Source: Zanthoxylum bungeanum (Eukaryota > Streptophyta > Magnoliopsida > Sapindales > Rutaceae). Taken from it: 64,000 bases of DNA. Positions 11,079 through 22,854 of this stretch are shown in pieces. Each line of letters begins with the position of its first letter. Position 1 is the stretch's first letter. The DNA lies in assembly GCA_019454045.1 (NCBI GenBank), contig SKCR01015029.1:1-64000 (forward strand), read 5' to 3'. The notes below the pieces were generated by a model, which worked only from the letters and a program-made list of their open reading frames with translations, was not told where the DNA came from and did no database searches. The position numbers and the translations under genes were made by a program.

Positions 11079-12296
11079 ATTATTGTTAAATATTATTTAT
11101 GTTAATAAGTAAAATTTATTTGATGCATGTTATAAAATTTATAGGGATTAATTTTATTAATATATTTGTTTACATCAACTACGATATAACCACGATCCTA
11201 AAAGTGATTTTAAAAAAAATTAAATTAAAATTTCATTCATATAAATATTTTCGCACTAGCCTCAAAACCTCACAGCTCATTAATGGCTTTGAAGCAGATA
11301 AACAAACAACTCCTCAAGGATTTCTTCAAATGGGTCCATTCATTCTACGAATTATTAGATTTTTTACACAACTAAAGTTGATATCTTGTTATGATTACAA
11401 TTATTAAAATTTGATTTCGTAATTATTAAACTCTTACCTTAAAATATTTTAATTCAGACCTAACAGAATTACCTAATAAAGCATTTATTTTTTCCGCAGA
11501 GCTGACGAATTATAGTTTTTTTTGGGGAAAAATATTAGGTCTAGATTTGTAAATAAAATTCTCATATTTTGAAAATTGGACCGGACCAGCTAATTGAATC
11601 GATTCATTTAAGTTTTAAAATCGGATCTATAAAAAATATGTCAAAATCGGCAAATCAAACTGGATTCCTAATTTTTTTTTTAAAAATCAAAAATAAAAAA
11701 AAAATTATAATTTTTAATTAATTAAAATTATTTATGACATTTTCCGATTTTATCAATTCAACTGAATGATCCATTAAATCTTTTATATCACCGATTTGAT
11801 CACAGGATCCATTCTGAAAATACAGAAAATGCAGTACACTCTAAGATATTGGTTCATTCACCTAAAAATTAATTAAAGTATTTTTTTTTCATAGTTTGTT
11901 ACAGTTTCGCAGTCTCACCATATCTTAAATTTTTTTATTTTGTGGGATCAGAAAATTATATTATGGTTTGTCGAAGTTTCATACTCTCTTCTTATTTAAA
12001 GCATATATGATATTTATTTTAGATCTTAAGTAGATATTTCATATGATTTTTCTAATAGTCAAAAGTATTTTTTTTAATTCTCAAAATCTTCAAACCAAGT
12101 CAAGTCTTCAATCAAAAGGGAAGACCACGTAAATATAATTATTTCTTTAGTCATATTTCAAATGTGACTCAATTCCAACTCAATCCCACTAACTCATAAG
12201 TTAAATAATCAAGCTAACAAACATGGGCTCCCTCACATATAATATTTTAATGAATGTTCATAGTATGTGAAAACAAAAGAATTTTAAATAACATTT
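11079..12296. other. A/T-rich intergenic DNA
   Basis: No gene or clear repeat boundary was seen. The frame at 11099-11407 (102 codons) is low-complexity and lacks a recognisable domain. Confidence 0.5.
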
Positions 12297-13366
12297 TATT
12301 GACGGTTGATTTTCGTTTCAGGGATAATTCGGGAAAATCACTCCTCGAATAATCCTCCGTCAACTGTGAATTTGTTTGGTTTGGGCACCAAATACAAACT
12401 TAACAAAAGATGGAAAAAAAAAACATATAGAAAAAATAGAGGGTTTAATGTGGCTCGACGGAATGGATCCGACCTACGTCCACAAGGGAAAATAAAGCTT
12501 TTTATAACGTGGTCGGGTATGACCAACCTGCCTATCTATTACTTACACCTCTGACCGAGCTCTTGCTTACAAAAGGCTTTTTGCTCTCTTTTACAAGTGC
12601 GAAATAAAATTAGCTAACCTCTTTTTTCAATATCTTTTTTATAATAAAAAATCCTCCTCAAACCCTCACCTCTCTCCCTTATATAGTGCATTTGAATCCA
12701 CTGGTCCACTGCCTATGACATCAGCTCATGTCACATGTCATCATTGCAGTAGCAACTCTCCTTAATTTCCCACAATTTGGCCAATCAGAAAACTTCTTTT
12801 TTTTTGTCTCTGCACCGACCTATGGCGGCTCTGCTCTACCACCTTTCTGTCACTACATCGGCCTATGGCGGCTCTGCTTTGCCACATTTCTGTCACTGCA
12901 CCGGCCTATGGCGGCTGGCAAAAGCTATTTTCGATGAGAACCGTTGCTTTTCTCATACAAGATCTCGGGATACTGCAAACCATTCCCCGGTCCACAGGCT
13001 GGTGTGTCGAGGCGAATGACCACCTCGGGTCCAATTGCTTTGTTGAATCTGATATCTTCTCATCAGTTCGGGTATGATCTACTGATCCGATCCTCATTCT
13101 GACACGAGGCTCTGAATGCCGAGCTCGATGCCGAGGCTGACCTGACCACCTCGGGTCAATCAATCTTCACAAATGTTCCAATAATGTCGAGTCTAATACT
13201 TTCTTATAAGGTCGGGTAGGTTTCCCAACGTATCCTCTAGTCCTGCCTCGAGTTGCCTCGGGCTCGGGTCATGATCTCTTCTAGGCATCACCTCCGATTC
13301 GAGCCCGTCTGTTAGACTTCTCATCCTCACAAGGACCTTGGGCTTTTACCTTGTCAAGTGTAAAAT
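12297..13366 (-). repeat. Probable solo LTR related to the element C LTR
   Basis: The left end (TTGACGGTTGATTTTCG, then CAACTGTGAATTTGTTTGG) is the reverse complement of the 3' end of the element C LTR near 43795-43868, which ends AAAATCCACCGTCAACA. The body differs. No internal sequence follows on either side. The right end, near CTTGTCAA at about 13360, is uncertain, and no target duplication was matched. The short frames at 12306-13163 are not supported as genes. Confidence 0.55.
12811..12922. repeat. 43-bp tandem repeat, 2.5 copies
   Basis: TATGGCGGCT recurs at 12821, 12864 and 12907, each preceded by a GCACCGACC-like block and followed by CTCTGCT. This explains overlapping short open frames here. 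Confidence 0.85.
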
Positions 13367-14261
13367 CCATTTTACCCTTGGGTAGGTCCATCAATTATAA
13401 AATTAGGAGGAAAGTTCAAATAATTAATTTAGAAAAAGCAATCAAAGATAATAATCTAGAAAAAAAGGATATTTTTGAGAAAAAAAAAATTTAACATTCC
13501 TATTAAATTTTGACTTGATATATGTCACCCTAAAAAAACCAAACTTTATCTTATGTAAATTTTCCAAAGTACGATTAACCCATGTGTTTGAAATCAATGC
13601 TTTCAAATTGTTTGTTAATATAGACTCATTGTTGACCAGTAGAAAGAGAGTGTGTAAGGTTCATAAAAAAAGGGTGACTGATTTTATTGAAAAATGCCTT
13701 CAAGGGGTACAAGCACACAATCTTAATTGATTAATCTAGATAATAAAAAAAAATATATTACTAATAAGAGTCTTTTGTTTATTCGTTGTTCTTCTCTATC
13801 TTTGACTTTAAGCTTATATGGTGGCACAAATAACTGCATGGTAACTGCTTGAGTGGTTGAATCTCATGTCTTGCAACTCCTTGCTTCCTCTTCAACCAGC
13901 TGTGACAACTGCTCCAGTCGTGTCCTCAGCCTCTAGTAACTGCTACGTCGTGTGGCACTTTATGTTCTATAACTCCTCGCTCTTTCTTCTACCACTTATA
14001 ACAATTTCTATAGTAATGCCTCCAAGTCGTGGTAACTGCCAGATTATGCTCCATGTTATGATGTGCTACTTATGGTAACTGCTAGGAACATGTATTGTAT
14101 CATGCAACTATCAGGTAAAGCTCTTGCATCTGCTCTTTGGTTTGGTTGTTGTTTTGGCTGGTTGGGGCAATTTGGCCACTTGACTGATTGATCAATTTGG
14201 TTGCTAGGCCGATCGGGCAATTCGTTTATTATGTCGATTGGGCGATTTGGCTACTAGGTCG
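13367..14261 (-). repeat. Degenerate LTR-like sequence related to the T1 LTR
   Basis: From about 13645 the order of landmarks follows the T1 LTR: GTGTAAGGTTCA, then GCCTTCAAGGGGTACAAGCACACAA, matching GCCTCCAAGGGGCGCAAGCACACAA at 4492. Similarity then fades. 13367-13640 is A/T-rich with no gene seen. The frame at 13857-14078 has no domain. Confidence 0.5.
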
Positions 14262-14571
14262 TGTCATATCCTAGTTTCCCAAGACGCGACTAGCAGGAGA
14301 CGGTGTAGCCATCTTCATAAGCCTCGTGACTCATGCGTGCATAACCTAATGGGAACTGTTTCCTAGCTTATATTTGCCCTATTCATACATGCATTTTCAA
14401 ACACCAGGACAAACCAACACAAACGCAAACGTTGAAATTTTCAATTTCTTTACATGAGGACTGAACTTACTTTTATGGGTCGGTTCACACACATGGACCC
14501 TACATGTACATGAAACATCATATGTATGAACTGTATGACCGTGATATACATGCTAACATTGGGATGTTACA
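14262..14571 (-). repeat. Short LTR-like repeat (about 310 bp)
   Basis: It is bounded by TGTCATATCCTAG on the left and GGGATGTTACA on the right, so on the - strand it starts TGTAACATCCCAATG, a common gypsy LTR start. No target duplication was matched. It interrupts repeat-like text (ATTGGGCGATT on both sides). Confidence 0.35.
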
Positions 14572-14649
14572 AATTGGGCGATTATTATAATTTTTGGCTG
14601 TCAATAATTACCCCCTAAATACAGCCTAATTGATGTAGCTAATGAAATT

Positions 14650-16963
14650 GGAGCCGTATTTCTTGATTGTTATTTTTTATCCTTCATTAAATACAACACT
14701 TGTGGTGACGGAAAAATATTTCTTTATTAAATATAGCTTCATTTAATACAGCATTGAGATTATCCCGTATTAAATGCAAGATGCTTTCATTGCCTATGTT
14801 GTTGTCATGCGAAATCATTCCAATTATTGATTGTTCTTCGGCCGAAATGTATAGATTAATTGTATTGGCGACACCAAAACCGATGGTTTTGCAATATAAG
14901 CCTTCAAGCTGTCAAAAGCCGATGGTTTTGCAATATAAGCCTTCAAGCTGTCAAAAGCCGATGGTTTTGCAATATAAGCCTTCAAGTTGTCAAAAGCCTT
15001 TTGATGTTCTTTATTTCAAATGAAGTCGTCGTGATCTTTAAGCCTTAGTGGTGATGAGAAAGCTTTAGTTTTTCCTCTGCATCTTGCATCTGACTAATGT
15101 AGGTAGGGCAATTCACCCGCTCATCTCTAAGATTGACTTCTTCTAATGAATCTTATGTTTATGTGAAGCCTATCTTCTGATGCTCGTCCAGCTTATGCCA
15201 AAGTCTTCAACATATCCTTCGGAACTTCTTTCTTCAAGATAATCAATCTTACAAGCTTCTTCTTCTATCTAGAACTCTATATATCACACCACCAATTTCT
15301 CTCGCAAGGCAAAAATAGCGGTATGCTTATAAAATTCTAATTTATGTTCTTAATGATTAGCCATAATTTGGCTCGGCTTATCGCGAGAGCGGCATATTCC
15401 TCAAGTTTCTTTGCTACCATCATTTGCTCTTTTGGATTTTTGGCCACTTACTGGCTTTTTAAAGGCCACAATATTTGGCCTCATTTGTGTAAATAGGTCT
15501 GTTAGAAACTCGACAGAACACAGCTCATCATTTTATGCAACGATAGTAGCATCCTCTCCTTCATTTACCATTCTGATTGGTCCATAGTTTCCTTCATACA
15601 TATTGTATTTTACATAATTCATTTTTGTTACGAACGGTTTACTATCTACATGTACTATTCATTCTTCTGATTCCAAAATACTAAGCACTTATTGAAAGAG
15701 AAATCTATACATCGGCTTTCATGAATCCAGTCTTGTCCTAAAAGCACATTGTAACTGGTAGGTCCATCAATTATAAAGGACACAGTCATTCTAGTTGTGC
15801 TTCCAATCTGTATGTCTAGTAGAATAGCCCATCTTGCCATCGTGGCTCCCCTATTAAAGCTTGTTAAAATAACTTATGTTGTAGTTGTTCGCATTGGGAT
15901 TGCATTGTTGGCTGCTCCATTATCGATTAATGGATTGGCAACAACCATTCCATTCACAGTTGCCTTTACGTATAATGACCTGAAAATATTTTGTCATTTA
16001 CTACGAGGGTCTTTGAAATATCACCCTCTTGGCTAACTCTATTTCTATTTTTTGCTTATTCTTGTCATCGTCCATTACTTCGAGTTTCTCAGCCTGGACA
16101 ACAAAAACATCTTCCACTCTTTCCTTGGGTTCATCTAAGTCCTAGCCCGAATGAGGTAGGGGTGGCATGCTACTTGACGAAGCCCCACTATTAAAACTTA
16201 TGGCAAAGGTAGCCCATTATCTGAACGTGGTACTCTCCGGCCTAATTTGGGATTGTCGTGCCATACATAGTATTGAAAATATCATATGTCTTCAAAATGC
16301 CTACTATTGGATTCTCTGCCTCATATAACTCATTCAATAGTCGATTTTGGGATATTCTCCTCCTACATGCTTCAGCATGCAAATTAATCTCTTCTTTGAT
16401 TTCGGTCATCTTATCTTCTTGGCGTTCCTCTACTTCTTCTAGGGTAAAAGCTATTGCTTCTGGTTTTTCGGTGTCATAGACATCTTGTTCCATATTTTAA
16501 ACTTCACCCATTTCATTCAAATATTTCTGGTAACATATAGTGGTTGGCATTGACGGGTGGCATGCTACCAAATTGGATAATGATATGGGGTTTTCCAATA
16601 TTTCCTTCACCATCTCTATCATGGCAATCAAACCTTGTCTGCTCTATGCATTCTCGATTCGACTTATTTTTATAGGGATGTTTTCGAGCTTCTTTTTGAT
16701 TGTCTTATCATCACCTTCACTCACTGTAATGTTTGACTCATGTGAGCCTATGTGGCGGTTTGCTCAATATCTCTGGCGCATCATTTGGTCATAACTCTTT
16801 TGATGTCGTCTCAATTATGTCATTGTCATCTCATCAATGGGGATTATCCTCTAATTTTTCTTGTTATGCAAATGCCACACGTTGGACCTATAAAATAATA
16901 TTCGAAAAATCCTGACATTCTAGACGAAGTTTAAATGTTCCATGTAAAACCCTGAGGCAAAGG
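14650..16963 (-). pseudogene. Decayed Ty3/gypsy gag-pol remnant
   Basis: The - strand holds separated pieces in the order of a gypsy polyprotein. A Gag/protease linker piece lies at 16493-16242. The retropepsin active site reads IDNGAANNAIP near 15930 and continues to SYNVLLGQDWIH by 15655. The reverse transcriptase to RNase H connection lies at about 15010-14800, with AFDSLKAYIAKPS and EEQSIIGMI. Stops and frameshifts are frequent. The DNGAA active-site form and the connection motif fit the Tat group. 16500-16963 shows only weak, stop-ridden sequence that may be more gag. Confidence 0.65.
14878..15001 (-). repeat. In-frame 39-bp triplication inside the gypsy remnant
   Basis: A 39-bp unit starting CCGATGGTTTTGCAATATAA occurs three times at 14880, 14919 and 14958. 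On the - strand it encodes the 13-residue unit AFDSLKAYIAKPS three times (first copy with Asn for Ser). It lies at the junction of reverse transcriptase and RNase H, where related elements have one copy. Confidence 0.9.
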
Positions 16964-18061
16964 TGTTGGGATAATTACGGGACCCCTAAGGTCGAATCAG
17001 TGTCTCGTACAGTAAATATGGGTCTAATCCATGGTTATTATGTATGGGTATATTTTAAAAAATTTAATGGAATACTATATTCCATTTTGAGTGCATATGG
17101 AAAAACCGGGGATGAATCGGAGTCTGAAAGCTTAAGAACAGGAGAAAACGAATTTGGCACGCGCTTCTCTCTCGCAGGTTGCGCATGTAAGCGCTCATGC
17201 GCTAGCATTCAAGCTGCGCATGCAGCTGCTTGCATGCAATAGATAAATTTTTTAAAATTTATTTCATTTGCTGCTTCATTCCATCCACTCTCAGGAATTT
17301 AAAAAAATTACTATTCACATGAATAGTAACGTGAATAGTAAAAAAATTGTTATTTGTTTTGAATTCCAATTCGGCCCAAACTCTTATTATGGTTTTATAA
17401 TCTCATTAAACCACTAAATTAAGATCCAATGGCTAAGATTAAATTAGCTTTTATCCCACATCAGATTCTTAATTAATTTTGTTGTCTTTGGAGCACTATA
17501 TAAACCCAAAGAATTCTTTACAAATTTGATACACCAAACCTTTCATATCTTGGGTTTATATAAGTGAGCAACTCTAAAGTTTTAGAGTAAGCCACTGATT
17601 TTGAGGATCCTTAAGTCTAATTGACTAGAGGAACCTCGAGTTAAAAGTTTTGAGGTATTTGCCTAGGCTAGCACCAAGGGAAAAATACCCGTGCACTCAA
17701 GGCGTAGTCTTGCCGTTGAGTTTTGGCGTTGGTGTGTGCATATTTGGAGGCCACACACTTGGGTGGCTCTTTGGAACGTGGAAGAGCTTGCAGAATTCGA
17801 GAAAAGCTTGTAGATTGGAGGGAGGACTGGAGGAGTCTACGGTTCAAGTAAGTCTTTTTCTTTCTTTATTTTATTTAGAGTTCTTATGATAGTTAGCATG
17901 TTTAGGTTTATGTTCTTTGCATGTTTTATGAATTTTATGCTTAGAATATATAGTAACATGCCTAGGCTTGTAGAATAATAAAAACAAATGAGTCTTGGGC
18001 AAATGGAAAGCGGCATAATAATTTTTATTTTCTGTTGCGCACTCGCGGCCGCTTCCCAACA
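16964..18061 (+). repeat. Copia-type LTR followed by a primer-binding site
   Basis: The 1098-bp segment runs from TGTTGGGATAATTACGGG to CGCTTCCCAACA. GTGGTATCAGCACG follows at 18062, close to the usual copia primer-binding site TGGTATCAGAGC (initiator tRNA-Met). A TATATAA-containing stretch lies near 17500. Leader-like sequence continues for a few hundred bases, but no gag follows, so the element was truncated after its 5' LTR and leader. Confidence 0.7.
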
Positions 18062-19956
18062 GTGGTATCAGCACGTCATTTTTGTTTTGACTAGTTCTCT
18101 CTCTCATTTGAACTCGAAATTGAGTGTTTAAAAGCTCGTTTGAAAGCTAACACCCTAATATTAACTTTTGGCCCAAGTTTTGCATGATTTGGTTAAGATT
18201 TGAATTGTGAAATTGCATTTAAAGTTCACGCGTCTGCAGAAAAACTTGAATAGTAAATTTATTCGAATAAAATAAAAAACAATACCATAATTAAATATTA
18301 ATCAAAGTTATTTAATGCCTAAAATAATTCCAACATATTAAAACTCATATGTTTGATGATTCTATGTATGATTAGAATTGGCATGATTATTTTAGGGTGC
18401 AAGCATCTAGAGACTTTCTAAGAAATAGAGAGTGTATTGTTTATCCCTTAGTTAAGTAATTATTTCGTGATGAACTTAGAGATTTATTACCTTTAAGGTT
18501 AATAAATATAAATCATTTATTTATAATAAAAGACATTATAAAAGATACAAGTGGGTTGGGACCAAGGGGTTAATAAAACTTTCCAAACTAAAGTTAATTT
18601 AACCAAATGTATTATTAGAGTTAGATAATGATTTGGTGTCTTCCTTCACTCTCTACCTTTTTATAGCCAAAAGGAAAAGCCGTGAAGACATCTAGATAAT
18701 CATTTACTCAAAGCTTACCTTAAAGCATATTTAAAGTGTTAGACTAATTTGGAGGATCTATTGTTTATTCCATTGATGATTACTTCAAAATTAGAAACTT
18801 TTATGGACAAGTATGTTTCCATTTTCCATTTACATACAAGTTGTAGAATTTGCATCCAATATGAAGTAGGATAGAAGGAAACTAGTTTTGTTAGTGGATC
18901 ACCTAATGTTGACATGTCGTGATGACTTAGTCTAATATGTCACATAAAAATCCCAGCTGCCCAAAAATATTCCTTTACTAAGTAGGCTTTTATTATATAA
19001 GCCTTTGAGAATGTCAAAGCCAGTTGCCTAAACTAGCTCGGTTGTTAGTTATATATGTCCATATTAAAATCACGGTTATGTTCCATTTCATATATTTAGC
19101 TAAAAGATATAAGATTTTTTTATCTTTATCTTCCCTGATAATCCATATGAAGTCCACGTGAACCTTACCTGAACCTGACCGACTAAAACCATATCATTTA
19201 CAAGATATGTCATTTTATTCAAATATACCAAAACTAAAAAATTAAAAATTAAATTAAATTTTTTTGAGTGGTTTGTTACTGATTTAGCATTTCATTAGTC
19301 AAGTGAGTTTATTCATAGTCTTATAGCCCACAAACAAACGAAGGTAGGATGGAGTGACTGAAGACACTCACTAAATGGGTGGTTTCATATTCTTATTTTT
19401 CTAACTAGCACAGCCCACATTTTATACGGATATATATTTTAGGTACTAATCCTGTAAATATTTCAGATCTTCTCCATTTAAAGTTTAATTGAGATAATAC
19501 GTAATATTTATATTTCATTCGTTTGTTTTTCAATTATCAATTATTTTTTTTAATTCATTGTGTAAGAGCTAATAGTAGAATTTGCATCTTAAACTACGGT
19601 AAATAATAAAAAATTCATGAAATAAAAAAAAAAACTTATAGAATTAATTCAAATAAAATAATAAATAACAATAGATACGAAATCCAAAAAATTGACTAGG
19701 TTTTGTGGACGGCTTCTATTTAGATTTCTTATTTTAATAGTAGATTATATTTTTATATTGTAATAGGTTTTTTATTTTTATTATTTTAATTTATAATTTA
19801 ATAATAAAAATATTAATTGTAGAGATTAAGTGCCACATATATTTTTTATTTTAATAGACGATTATAATAGGTAATAAAAAAATTAAATGTAGATATTCAG
19901 TGTCATATGACATGGTGACAAACCTTAAAAATATTTAACTTTTATATATATATATA
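18062..19956. other. Truncated copia leader, then intergenic DNA
   Basis: The first 200-250 bases look like retroelement leader sequence. The rest is A/T-rich and carries no supported coding region, RNA gene or clear repeat edge. Confidence 0.45.
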
Positions 19957-20345
19957 CTAGTGTGTGCCCGTGCCTACGGCACGGTGTTACAAAATTTATA
20001 TAGAGATTATAATTTTGTTATTTAATTTATTTATAATAAAATGATTTTATTTTTTAATTAAATGATTTTATTTTTTATTAAATGATTTTATTCTTTAATT
20101 TATTTGGTAGTTTTCATTTTCCATTAATAAATGATTTTATTCTTTAATTTATTTGGTAGTTTTCATTTTCCATTTTTATAGAGATTTTATAATTAAATAA
20201 CTTTTTATCAGCCGTTAGATTATAACGAAATGATCTGAGCCGCCAATTAAGTCATATAAAGATAGTCTTTGAATACATTATCTCTCTTAATCTTAACCAT
20301 CAGTTACACTCTCTTTCATCCCACACCATTGTGCTTTATAATATA
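19957..20345 (-). mobile_element. Non-autonomous Helitron, copy 1
   Basis: Read on the - strand, the 3' end carries a 7-bp-stem hairpin (CCGTGCC, loop GTA, GGCACGG), then GCACACA and the terminus CTAG followed by T. A 3' hairpin close upstream of CTRR, inserted before T, defines Helitrons. The opposite end (TATATTATAAAGCACAATGG on the - strand) abuts the CTAG of copy 2, so the usual leading TC has been replaced by the neighbour's terminus. No RepHel gene is present. Confidence 0.75.
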
Positions 20346-20713
20346 CTAGTGTGTGCCCGTGCCTACGGCACGGTGTTACAGAAATTACAAAGAGATTGAG
20401 ATTCTGTTATTTAATTTGTTTATAATGAAATGATTTTTTTTAATTAAATGATTTTATTCTTTAATTTATTTGGTAGTTTTCATTTTCCAGTAATAAATGA
20501 TTTTATTCTTTAATTTATTTTGTAGTTTTCATTTTCCATTTTTATAGAGATTCTATAATGGAATGATTCTTTATCAACCATTAGATTATAATGAAATAAT
20601 TTGAGCCGCCAATTAAGCCACATAAAGATAGCTGTTAGATACATTATCTCTCTTAATCCTAACAATTGATTGTCTTCTCTTTCCTCCCACACCATTGTGC
20701 TTTATAATATAGA
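20346..20713 (-). mobile_element. Non-autonomous Helitron, copy 2
   Basis: It has the same 3' hairpin and CTAG terminus at 20346-20375 as copy 1. On the - strand its 5' end is TCTATATTATAAAGC, starting at 20713, with the canonical TC. Copies 1 and 2 are direct neighbours, head to tail, and of similar length (389 and 368 bp) with scattered differences. Confidence 0.75.
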
Positions 20714-21776
20714 TATATTTTTTTTTCTTTGTCGGATTATCTGTGATATTATTCAAAAATTAATCGAATAGTATAATATATTTTATTGTTATAATATGTT
20801 CTTATTTAATAAATTTATCAATTTAATTTTAAATTTTAATTATGTTTTTTTAATTATAATATGATAGTATAATATATTTTTTTATTATAATACAATTCTT
20901 ATAAAATTATAATGTGTATTTTTATTGTAATATACTTTTTATTTAATAAAAAATTAATTGTAAATTTATTTTAATTTAAATTAATTTATAATTTAATAAA
21001 AAAATTAATTACAAAGGTTAATTGTAGAGATTAAATGTCACGTATGTTTTTTTATTTTAATGAGAGATTGTAATATATTTTTTTATTATAATAGATTTCT
21101 TTATTTAATTTGTAATTTAATAATAATTAATTAATTTAACTAATAGGTTTCTCACCTATTATGTTTTTATATTGTAATAGTTTTCTTATGTTAATAATTT
21201 ATTATTTTAATTTTATAAATTTAATAATCAAATATAATTATAGAGATATTTTAATTATATAATTTAAAATTAAAAAATTATTTATATAGATTAATTGTAA
21301 ATAATTTAATAGTGTTTTTTTTTTTAAATAAGAGTTTATAATATATTTTTTTGTTATAATAAAATTCTTATAAAATTATAATATGTATTTTTATTGTAAT
21401 ATAATTTTTATTTAATAAATTTATTAATTTAAATTTGAAACCGTCAAGTGAAAAATGGTTAAAAAGATTTAACCTTAAATGTCGACGGACAATGGCTCCG
21501 TACATTGAAAAAAAATTCTTACATGTTGAAACAGTTTAAAATTTTTAATGAGAAACTGAAGATTAATCTTTTCTAGTTTTTGTAGTCAATAAAATATTAT
21601 GATTTCGCTCCACTCATCCTCTAATGACTTGTGAACGGATAATTCCTCAAGAATTCCCTTAAAAATCTCCCACCCACCCACCGAACTTCAAGTAATGGGA
21701 TTGCCAATATGCTATCGAATAATGGAAATTCCATTATTGGTCCGTCTTAACAAATTTTAATGCCTTTCGATGAGTC
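20714..21776. other. Very A/T-rich DNA with imperfect repeats
   Basis: Phrases such as TAATATATTTTTTTATTATAATA recur here, and related ones occur at 19725-19915, suggesting diverged local duplication. No gene is seen. Confidence 0.5.
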
Positions 21777-21789
21777 ATCTAAATCACAT

Positions 21790-21962
21790 TTTTTTTAGAC
21801 AGATGGAAATCTCGTCGTTAAATTACTTGATCTGGGCTTAAACGGAGTATGTAAAATCTCCGACTATCTCAGGTTCTACAAAAAAACACACCATTTGAAT
21901 TTGAACCCAGGACTTGAAGATTAGATCTTGATCTCTACACCACCAATCACGCCACTTAAGAA
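21790..21962 (-). mobile_element. tRNA-derived SINE, copy 1
   Basis: It is flanked by a perfect 13-bp duplication CATCTAAATCACA (21777-21789 and 21963-21975). On the - strand it has a B-box-like CTGGGTTCAAATTC, preceded by an A-box-like GATTGGTGGTGTAGAG, and ends in an A-rich tail (T-run at 21789-21797 on the + strand). About 173 bp is normal for plant SINEs. It shares its head and the TTTACxTxCTxCGTTTAAG tail block with copy 2. Confidence 0.82.
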
Positions 21963-21975
21963 CATCTAAATCACA

Positions 21976-22631
21976 CATAATCACGATTTATAAATAAAAA
22001 GATATTTCTAACGGCACATTCTTTAATGACATGTTAGTGCATTCATGTTTCAAGCAATTATATATTTTGAGAGATAGTAGAATGTATAACTGCTTGAAGT
22101 ATGAATGTCACTAAAAAAATATCCCTCTATAATTATTGTAAACAAAAATTCACAATGTTAAATATGCTTTCCACGTTGTGTCGAATATTGTGGCATTAAA
22201 ATAAGCGGCCGTGAGATTTTGGAGGTACTAGATGAATTTATAATGGATTTTTTTAGTATAATAGATATTAATTTTCTTAAATTTGGGGTCCTTAATTTTG
22301 GATCAAATTTGGGAGCCCCAATCGACCTCTTTTGTCGGTTATCCCCTAGGCCACCCCTAAATATAGACCAAATTGAAATTAAATAAACAAATAAATAAAG
22401 ATAAATAGATAAGTAAGCTTTTGATGATTTGAGTTTTTTCTCCAAATTTAGGCCTAATTATGAGGAGTTTGAGAAGTGGTTTTGTTGCGTGATAGCATCA
22501 TGCATTTTATCCACTAACTTCATTTCCTCCGAACATAGCCCATCTTCTCTACATTCAAATTATTTTTTTTATTTTTTTATTTTTTTTTTGCATTTTTGAA
22601 ATTTTTTTTAATTAGTTAAAAACCTCACCGC
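21976..22631. other. Intergenic DNA between SINEs
   Basis: It includes G/C-rich phrases near 22290-22360 and T-rich runs at 22560-22615. The 95-codon - strand frame at 22158-22445 has no recognisable domain. Confidence 0.4.
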
Positions 22632-22775
22632 CAAACCACCATTTTCCAGACTTAAACGAAGAAGGTAAAACCTCTGGCTGTCTTAGGCTCTTACAAGAAA
22701 CGCACTCCCTAGATTCGAACTCGGGACCTTAAGGTGAGATATTGTGTCTTACACCACCAAGTCAATAAGATTGGC
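22632..22775 (-). mobile_element. tRNA-derived SINE, copy 2
   Basis: On the - strand it contains GACTTGGTGGTGTAAGAC (A-box region) and GGTCCCGAGTTCGAATCT (B box GTTCGAAT), then CCTAAGACAGCCAGAGG and TTTACCTTCTTCGTTTAAG, the same order as copy 1. The flanks TTAAAAACCTCACCGC and TTAAAAATCAACCGC look like a diverged target duplication. Confidence 0.7.
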
Positions 22776-22854
22776 TTAAAAATCAACCGCTGATTTGGGC
22801 GGTTCGTACAGTTGAAACCATAACCATTACGATTTCAACCATTAGTAAATATTT

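Noticed and set aside
22645..22775. Possible tRNA gene (GTTCGAAT box)
   Set aside because: The segment lacks a full cloverleaf and has a SINE-type body and tail shared with a second copy.
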